Assembly: GCF_001598295.1 (NCBI RefSeq)
Contig: NZ_BCYR01000002.1
Span: 682,001-746,000, forward strand
Reading direction: 5' to 3'
Origin: Klebsiella ornithinolytica NBRC 105727 = ATCC 31898
GTDB lineage: Bacteria; Pseudomonadota; Gammaproteobacteria; Enterobacterales; Enterobacteriaceae
Length of the DNA: 64,000 nt
Each line of letters begins with the position of its first letter. Position 1 is the first letter of the stretch. Of this stretch, positions 60,144-64,000 are shown in pieces. The translations under genes and the position numbers were made by a program. Under the pieces are notes generated by a model. The model was not told the origin of the DNA, searched no databases, and saw only the letters and a list, made by a program, of their open reading frames with translations.

Positions 60144-61892
60144 CTATTCTTCGTCTTTTGGCGGTTCAGAGCCGTATGCCCTGGGCATAAATTCATCCGC
60201 CAGCTCACTTATACCGACATTGGTCTGACGCCTCCCCTTGATCGTTCTGGTGAGATATTCCTGACCATATTCCCGCGCTGCCGCTGTTATCGCCTTGCCA
60301 AAATTCGTGACCGCCAGCGGCCTAATGCCGTGATATTCAGCAAAGGCCAGATAGAGGTGATAAAGGTATTTCCTCGGCTCCAGCGCAGAATAATGACCGC
60401 CGCCCATCATCAGCCCCTTGGCCTCGTCCATAAAAAACAACGCTGCGCACAGGTCTATGATCGGGTCTGTACCCCGTTTAACCTCCATCGCCTCATCAGA
60501 ACGTTGCTGTTCACGCAAAAGCTGTTTCACTTCGTCCTGTTTCACGAAACGGGTTAACAGATGGCGGATAATCACAGGTAGTTCCGACTCGATTTTTTCC
60601 ACCAGCATCGGATCACGCTGATCCTCACTGACCACGTCTGAAAAATTAAAAATCACCCGCCGTCTTGATATCCCGCCACCAATATCACTGAACCGCATGG
60701 CATCATTGTTAACCGCCAGAATGACAGCCGGTATACGCATCGAGTAAGGCTGTCTGTACTTCGGGTTGATTGATACCTTATCCCCGCCGGTTATCGCTTT
60801 CAGCCCTGCGCCATCGCCTACATAGCGCGTCATATCCGGCATGACGATAAGCGAATACCCCACAAGCAATTCACGCTCCTTGGGATTCTCCAGCGCTGAC
60901 ATGCTGGCCGACTGCGTATTGCCCTTACCTGCCAGCATGGTACAGATTTCAGCCATAACGCTTTTACCACTGCCGGCGGGCCCCGTTACCTCAAGAAACA
61001 ACTGCCAGTCGTAGCGGTTAGCCATCACCATATAGAGCGCGGCAAGCAGTCGTGAGGCTTTTCTGTCGTTTCTTGCGGTGGCATGCTGCAGCCAGCGCCA
61101 GAAGTTAGGCGCATGGGCTTCAAGTCTCTCCCCCTCTGTCACCTGCCCGAATTCCACCTCACTGGCAACCAGCAACCAATCCTCTCTCTGGTGGGCACGA
61201 AATTCCCCCTTCCGGGTATCAAAAACGCCATTAGAGAAGCCAATAAGGTTACGCTCTGTGGCTCTCATCGGAGGCAGGCTTAACTTCATCGTATCGACCG
61301 CATTCTTCATGGCCGTCATAGAATATGGCGCATCAGCCTCAATAAATATTGCCGCCATCTGGCGGGCAAGCGCCTTATCGCTGACCGGCGTCCATATCAC
61401 CCCGTTATAGTGGTGTACCGTGTCCGATTCCTGGTGAAGCGCCAGCAATCCACCATAGTGATCAAGAAGCACCTCACCGCGCTGACTTGGGCCCATCTGG
61501 TTAAGTGAGGACGTGGCCGCATCAGTGATGCGCTTCTTTTTCTCCGGCTTCGGTTGCGGGAATATCCGGTTAATCCGCTCTACATCACAAAGAAGCTGTT
61601 TAACCTCATCGCCGATAATCCCCGCCACCAGAGCGATGCGGTTTTCTTTCTGCCTGCCAGCATCGATCAATATCAGGCCCAAATCACACAATTCTTCATA
61701 CGTTGGGCCACTACCGGCAACAAACTCACACAGACGACGCGCCAGTACACCATAAGGAGAAGTACTGTCACGGTGACGGGCTACAGCAGCATCCGCCCCT
61801 TTTTTGTCGATGGCATGACCATTGACCCATGAATACACGCAGGAAAAGAGCGCGTCGGAAATTTCTTCTGGTTTAATTACGGTATCTGTCAC
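60144..61892 (-). CDS. P4/D5-family replicative helicase (phage or plasmid primase family)
   Basis: A 582-residue SF3-type helicase. A helical N-terminal region (about 1-130) lacks the zinc finger and primase domain of P4 alpha. A D5-N domain follows (about 150-290). The helicase core has Walker A VTGPAGSGKSVMAE, Walker B-like LIVMPDMTRYVG and sensor motif VILAVNNDAMRFSDIGGGIS. The C-terminus carries a winged-helix-like region (NFGKAITAAAREYGQEYLTR). It starts with GTG overlapping the upstream stop as GTGA. It likely opens the adjacent iteron origin; priming may be supplied by the host or an unrecognised domain. Confidence 0.85.
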   Translation of the reverse strand: MTDTVIKPEEISDALFSCVYSWVNGHAIDKKGADAAVARHRDSTSPYGVLARRLCEFVAGSGPTYEELCDLGLILIDAGRQKENRIALVAGIIGDEVKQLLCDVERINRIFPQPKPEKKKRITDAATSSLNQMGPSQRGEVLLDHYGGLLALHQESDTVHHYNGVIWTPVSDKALARQMAAIFIEADAPYSMTAMKNAVDTMKLSLPPMRATERNLIGFSNGVFDTRKGEFRAHQREDWLLVASEVEFGQVTEGERLEAHAPNFWRWLQHATARNDRKASRLLAALYMVMANRYDWQLFLEVTGPAGSGKSVMAEICTMLAGKGNTQSASMSALENPKERELLVGYSLIVMPDMTRYVGDGAGLKAITGGDKVSINPKYRQPYSMRIPAVILAVNNDAMRFSDIGGGISRRRVIFNFSDVVSEDQRDPMLVEKIESELPVIIRHLLTRFVKQDEVKQLLREQQRSDEAMEVKRGTDPIIDLCAALFFMDEAKGLMMGGGHYSALEPRKYLYHLYLAFAEYHGIRPLAVTNFGKAITAAAREYGQEYLTRTIKGRRQTNVGISELADEFMPRAYGSEPPKDEE

Positions 61893-62260
61893 TTTGGGAT
61901 CCCTCCGCTCATCTGGAATTTGCCTAACAACGGGTGATACCAGTACGCCGATCCGTATTTACGTTTAGCGCTACGTAACACCTGTCTGGCCACCTCCCTG
62001 AATTTCTCTTCTGGCACGACAAATCCACCAGCTTTTAACTTCACCATCATCACGCCTGTGTTTTTCACCAGCTCTTCCGCCTTTTTGGTGGAAATACCGA
62101 ACTCAGCGGCCAGTGTAGACACCGGCACCATACCCGGGGGGATTTCTCCCCCCTGGCTGTCAGTTAGTGACTTGAGCTGCTGCTCAAGAACCAGCACCTT
62201 TTCAGTCAGCAGGTCCACACGCCGTTCTAGCGATTCGTTTAACTCAGCCGGGTTATGCAT
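61889..62260 (-). CDS. Hypothetical early protein (123 aa), coiled coil plus HTH-like region
   Basis: An N-terminal coiled coil (about 5-35, NESLERRVDLLTEKVLVLEQ) precedes a possible HTH (VSTLAAEFGISTKKAEELVK, about 47-66) and a basic C-terminus with RQVLRSAKRKYGSAYW. It overlaps both the preceding and the following gene. It could be a replication accessory or regulator; no family recognised. Confidence 0.7.
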   Translation of the reverse strand: MHNPAELNESLERRVDLLTEKVLVLEQQLKSLTDSQGGEIPPGMVPVSTLAAEFGISTKKAEELVKNTGVMMVKLKAGGFVVPEEKFREVARQVLRSAKRKYGSAYWYHPLLGKFQMSGGIPK

Positions 62261-62450
62261 GTCCTACCTCCGGCAATTCTTGTTCAAGCATGAAGGAAGC
62301 AAGTTCACACGAAATATCGTATGCAAGCTCGACCAGATGCTGTCTTTCGTGCTCCTGCACCGCGTTCTCTGAAATCACCATAAGCAGCGTTGAAAGCTGT
62401 AAAGTTCGCGATTTCGCCTTTTTCAGAGTCAATATTTCGAGCTTAGACAT
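62253..62450 (-). CDS. Hypothetical early protein (65 aa)
   Basis: Starts MSKLEILTLKKAKSRTLQLS, helical. The ATG lies inside the last codons of the upstream gene, and its end overlaps the next start by eight bases. No family recognised; kept because of the tight operon fit. Confidence 0.6.
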   Translation of the reverse strand: MSKLEILTLKKAKSRTLQLSTLLMVISENAVQEHERQHLVELAYDISCELASFMLEQELPEVGHA

Positions 62451-62721
62451 TGCCGACCCCCTTCATTTGCTGAAAGGAAGCGTCAGCATTGCAGCCCATG
62501 ACAGACCACAAAACAGAACTATCCCGATCCACCCAATGACAGGTGAGAGGACAATCGGAACGGATTTTTGCCGCGAATGTCAGAGAATAATCACCAGTCA
62601 GCTGTGAACGGGCTTCATCTTCGGTATCCGCCTGAGTGCGCAGAACGACAGGGAGTGCTTTCGCATCAGCGTAAGTAGCCAGAAATAACCAGGTAAAGCT
62701 TTTAGGTTGAGGGTTATGCAT
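62443..62721 (-). CDS. Icd/Ash-like protein, second copy (92 aa)
   Basis: Starts MHNPQPKSFTWLFLATYADA after GGAGGAGGAA. The FTWLFL start, the ALPVVLRTQADTEDEARSQL middle and the FAAKIR segment parallel the first Icd-like gene of the operon (FTWRFL, ARDTMPGVNLIFAARLP). The family is annotated as host cell-division inhibitor-like in P4-type satellites. The assigned activity is not demonstrated here. Confidence 0.65.
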   Translation of the reverse strand: MHNPQPKSFTWLFLATYADAKALPVVLRTQADTEDEARSQLTGDYSLTFAAKIRSDCPLTCHWVDRDSSVLWSVMGCNADASFQQMKGVGNV

Positions 62722-62914
62722 TTTCCTCCTCCTCGCGAAATGCTTCTTCACCAAGAAAACCGCCTACACTGCCAACCAGATCTTTGAGTAGATTTATCAT
62801 CGCGGCCACTTCACTGGATTCCATTTTTTCAACCTGCCTTGCCTGCATCAGGGCAAGAATGATTTCTGCCTGATATGCTTTGTCAGCAAACTGTCGGACG
62901 GGTAAATCACTCAT
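62714..62914 (-). CDS. Hypothetical early protein (66 aa)
   Basis: Starts MSDLPVRQFADKAYQAEIIL after GGAGG, inside the end of the preceding gene. Helical; ends in an acidic EEAFREEEENA tail. The tail-coding DNA (GAGGAGGAA) doubles as the ribosome-binding site of the next gene. Function unknown. Confidence 0.62.
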   Translation of the reverse strand: MSDLPVRQFADKAYQAEIILALMQARQVEKMESSEVAAMINLLKDLVGSVGGFLGEEAFREEEENA

Positions 62915-63113
62915 GACGCACCTCCACAATCTGGAAACCTACCAGGCGGCAACATTCAATAAAGCTATCGACGGAACCAACAAACTCATCTGGTCTCAAC
63001 GGAAATCCGCCAATAGCTGTGCCTTTTTCGACATTCACAAGCACTTTGCCTGTGAAGTTTTGAGGGGCAGGTAGAGATAAATGAACGACAAGCATTTTTG
63101 TTGATTTACGCAT
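62907..63113 (-). CDS. Hypothetical early protein (68 aa)
   Basis: Starts MRKSTKMLVVHLSLPAPQNF; a beta-rich pattern with no recognised domain. Its start overlaps the upstream Icd-like stop by eight bases and its end overlaps the next start. Kept on operon context. Confidence 0.6.
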   Translation of the reverse strand: MRKSTKMLVVHLSLPAPQNFTGKVLVNVEKGTAIGGFPLRPDEFVGSVDSFIECCRLVGFQIVEVRHE

Positions 63114-63483
63114 GATTGACCCCCATCACCTGAAAAGCATGAAATGGAAGACGGGCAGCGAAAATGAGGTTTACCCCCGGCATAGTGTCACGGGCTTCCT
63201 GTTCGCTGGATGCGTTGACGTAAATCACCAACGGTTTTGCGTCAGGAAAACGCTCAGAAATAGAGAGAAAACGCCATGTAAATTTCAACCGGGATGGTTG
63301 TGCTGATTTGCGGCCCCGAGTGAACGCGGCCACGTAGTCTTTTTTGATTTTCTGGCGGGCTTCCACCAGTGAATCTGCCTCAACTGAAATACGGGCGACA
63401 CCAGCAGCCATGTCATTGCGCTTCAGGGCATCGAAGAAGTACTGAAATTTAGGGTGAGTTTGGGTATGCTGTGATCCAGCCAT
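63106..63483 (-). CDS. Host cell-division inhibitor Icd-like protein (first copy)
   Basis: A 125-residue protein starting MAGSQHTQTHPKFQYFFDAL after TTGAGG. The central motif LKFTWRFLSISERFPDAKPL and the C-terminal NLIFAARLPFHAFQVMGVN place it in the Icd/Ash-like family of P4-type satellites. It is the first gene of the early operon, immediately downstream of the C4-like RNA. The reading frame continues upstream to 63987, but that part is better explained as conserved RNA than protein. Cell-division inhibition is inferred from family naming only. Confidence 0.75.
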   Translation of the reverse strand: MAGSQHTQTHPKFQYFFDALKRNDMAAGVARISVEADSLVEARQKIKKDYVAAFTRGRKSAQPSRLKFTWRFLSISERFPDAKPLVIYVNASSEQEARDTMPGVNLIFAARLPFHAFQVMGVNHA

Positions 63484-63499
63484 AACTGTTACCTCAACT

Positions 63500-63594
63500 A
63501 ACGGTTTGGTCAGAAGCCCGGAAGGTGTTAGCGCACCTCTGGGCTTCGCTGTTTTGTGCCTTACCTGTGCTTTAGCTGTGGATAAGGTGAACAC
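63500..63594 (-). ncRNA. C4 / P4-CI-like antisense immunity RNA
   Basis: A hairpin at 63513-63547 has outer stem GAAGCCC/GGGCTTC and inner stem AGGTG/CACCT around a six-base loop (CGCTAA on the minus strand). Its position in the leader of the early operon, and the AAGCCC-GGTGCGCTAACACC-GGGCTT pattern, match the C4 RNA of P1/P7 and the CI RNA of P4. Such RNAs pair with the early mRNA to stop expression. The RNA ends given here are approximate. Confidence 0.65.
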
Positions 63595-63667
63595 CACCAA
63601 TGTATAACCTAGTGAACACCACTTCAAGTGTTTTATTATCAATTTTCGTGTGTATACTGAACACCAC
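63588..63667. promoter_or_regulatory. Divergent promoter with three TGAACACCAC operators
   Basis: Exact TGAACACCAC copies lie at 63588-63597, 63613-63622 and 63658-63667. A leftward promoter, -35 ACTTGA (63624-63629) and -10 TATACA (63601-63606), has 17-bp spacing; copy 2 sits in its spacer and copy 1 at its start point. A rightward TATACT (63653-63658) touches copy 3. The likely binder is the adjacent RHH protein. Confidence 0.68.
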
Positions 63668-63688
63668 CCAATGTAAGAGGTTTCAGTA

Positions 63689-63871
63689 ATGGCAACAGGT
63701 AGGAAGAACAATCGCTCCTTACAGCTCTCAGTAAGACTTCCTCTCGATGATTTGGAAGAGATAGAGAAACTGAAAGAGGAAGGTGAAAGTACGGCCGGAT
63801 TTCTGATTACGGCTGCAAAAGGCGAGATCAAGCGCCGGCAGCGCAAAAAGGCTAAATCAGAGCCGGAGTAA
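63689..63871 (+). CDS. YlcI/YnfO-like ribbon-helix-helix regulator (60 aa)
   Basis: MATGRKNNRSLQLSVRLPLD begins with a beta strand typical of Arc-type DNA binders, followed by EEIEKLKEEGESTAGFLITA and a basic tail GEIKRRQRKKAKSEPE. It faces the early operon, and its own -10 is overlapped by the third operator. It probably represses both directions. Confidence 0.7.
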   Translation: MATGRKNNRSLQLSVRLPLDDLEEIEKLKEEGESTAGFLITAAKGEIKRRQRKKAKSEPE

Positions 63872-63872
63872 A

Positions 63873-63896
63873 CCAGGGCCCGAATTCGGGCTTTGG
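63873..63896 (+). terminator. Hairpin after the RHH gene
   Basis: GCCCG-AATT-CGGGC, extended by CCA/TGG outer pairs. The T-run is weak. The remaining 63897-64000 holds no supported gene. Confidence 0.45.
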
Positions 63897-63976
63897 TATC
63901 CAACCAGACGGTAGGATTCGAAATTCCACCCTTTTTCCCCAAAGTGAGGAAGAACGCGGGAATCAATGAGTTATAC

Positions 63977-64000
63977 GCAAAGCTCACTTTTGGGCTTTGC
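63977..64000. repeat. 7-bp inverted repeat at the window edge
   Basis: GCAAAGC (63977-63983) and GCTTTGC (63994-64000) with a ten-base loop. The sequence is cut by the window end, so its role cannot be judged. Confidence 0.35.

Larger units (their letters stand above)
50445..64000. mobile_element. Phage-satellite-like genomic island, right end outside window
   Basis: Replaces the genes that follow fis in E. coli. It contains a P4/D5-type replicative helicase with an adjacent iteron array, a C4/P4-CI-like RNA, Icd/Ash-like genes, small RHH genes, a TerS-like protein and a tape-measure protein, but no capsid, portal, large terminase or other tail gene in view. This content fits a P4-like or PICI-like satellite. 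A degraded prophage fused to a satellite is the main alternative. No integrase or att repeat was found; both probably lie right of 64000. The left boundary is approximate. Confidence 0.75.

Noticed and set aside
63484..63987. Long upstream extension of the Icd-like frame (to 293 residues).
   Set aside because: It crosses the regulatory region, the antisense RNA and the opposite-strand RHH gene. A good ribosome-binding site exists at the inner start at 63483.

Overview
The window is about 50.4 kb of conserved enterobacterial chromosome followed by about 13.6 kb of an integrated, phage-satellite-like island that runs off the right edge. Gene order and protein sequences (gltD, nan operon, sspAB, rpsI-rplM, zapE/zapG, degQS, mdh, argR, aae, tldD, yhdP, rng, mreBCD, csrD, acuI, aroQ, accBC, panF, prmA, dusB-fis) are those of Enterobacteriaceae. 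The placement of msrPQ between acuI and aroQ, and of a sugar cluster between degS and mdh, differs from E. coli K-12 and fits a Klebsiella/Raoultella-type genome. The species is an inference; no 16S gene is present.

Region by region: 1-1370 is the 3' part of gltD. 1371-6923 is the sialic acid operon nanA-T-E-K-Q with its regulator nanR and a NanR operator. 7044-14028 holds stringent-starvation, ribosomal, division and periplasmic protease genes. 14074-20482 is a leftward catabolic cluster: a RhaR-like AraC regulator, two tandem paralogous fucose/arabinose-isomerase-fold proteins, a sugar porter and a zinc polyol dehydrogenase. Its substrate is unknown. 20729-23864 holds mdh, argR, two tandem yhcN-type genes and barstar-like yhcO. 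24026-28203 is the aaeXAB efflux operon with aaeR. 28278-40640 runs from tldD to csrD and includes the mre cell-shape genes. 40860-50380 holds acuI, msrPQ, aroQ, accBC, yhdT-panF, prmA and dusB-fis.

The island starts just past the fis terminator (about 50.45 kb) and has no visible right end or integrase in the window. Read leftward from its right end it has: a ribbon-helix-helix regulator facing a promoter with three TGAACACCAC repeats; a C4/P4-CI-like antisense RNA hairpin; seven overlapping early genes (two Icd/Ash-like proteins, four small unknowns and a D5/P4-type replicative helicase); an origin-like array of 12 GGTAGATAG iterons; a three-gene AT-rich cargo (a GT4-GT2 double glycosyltransferase, a polysaccharide pyruvyl transferase and a DUF1796 papain-like protein); an internally deleted IS1-family remnant; and a late-like block. 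The late block has a small RHH-like gene, two paralogous unknowns, a lone tail tape-measure protein with a lysozyme-like domain, a cluster of AAGTGTGAA sites, and a Nu1/TerS-like small terminase subunit. No capsid, portal, large terminase or other tail gene is visible. This suggests a helper-dependent element that supplies its own packaging-recognition protein and tape measure, and carries a surface-glycan module.
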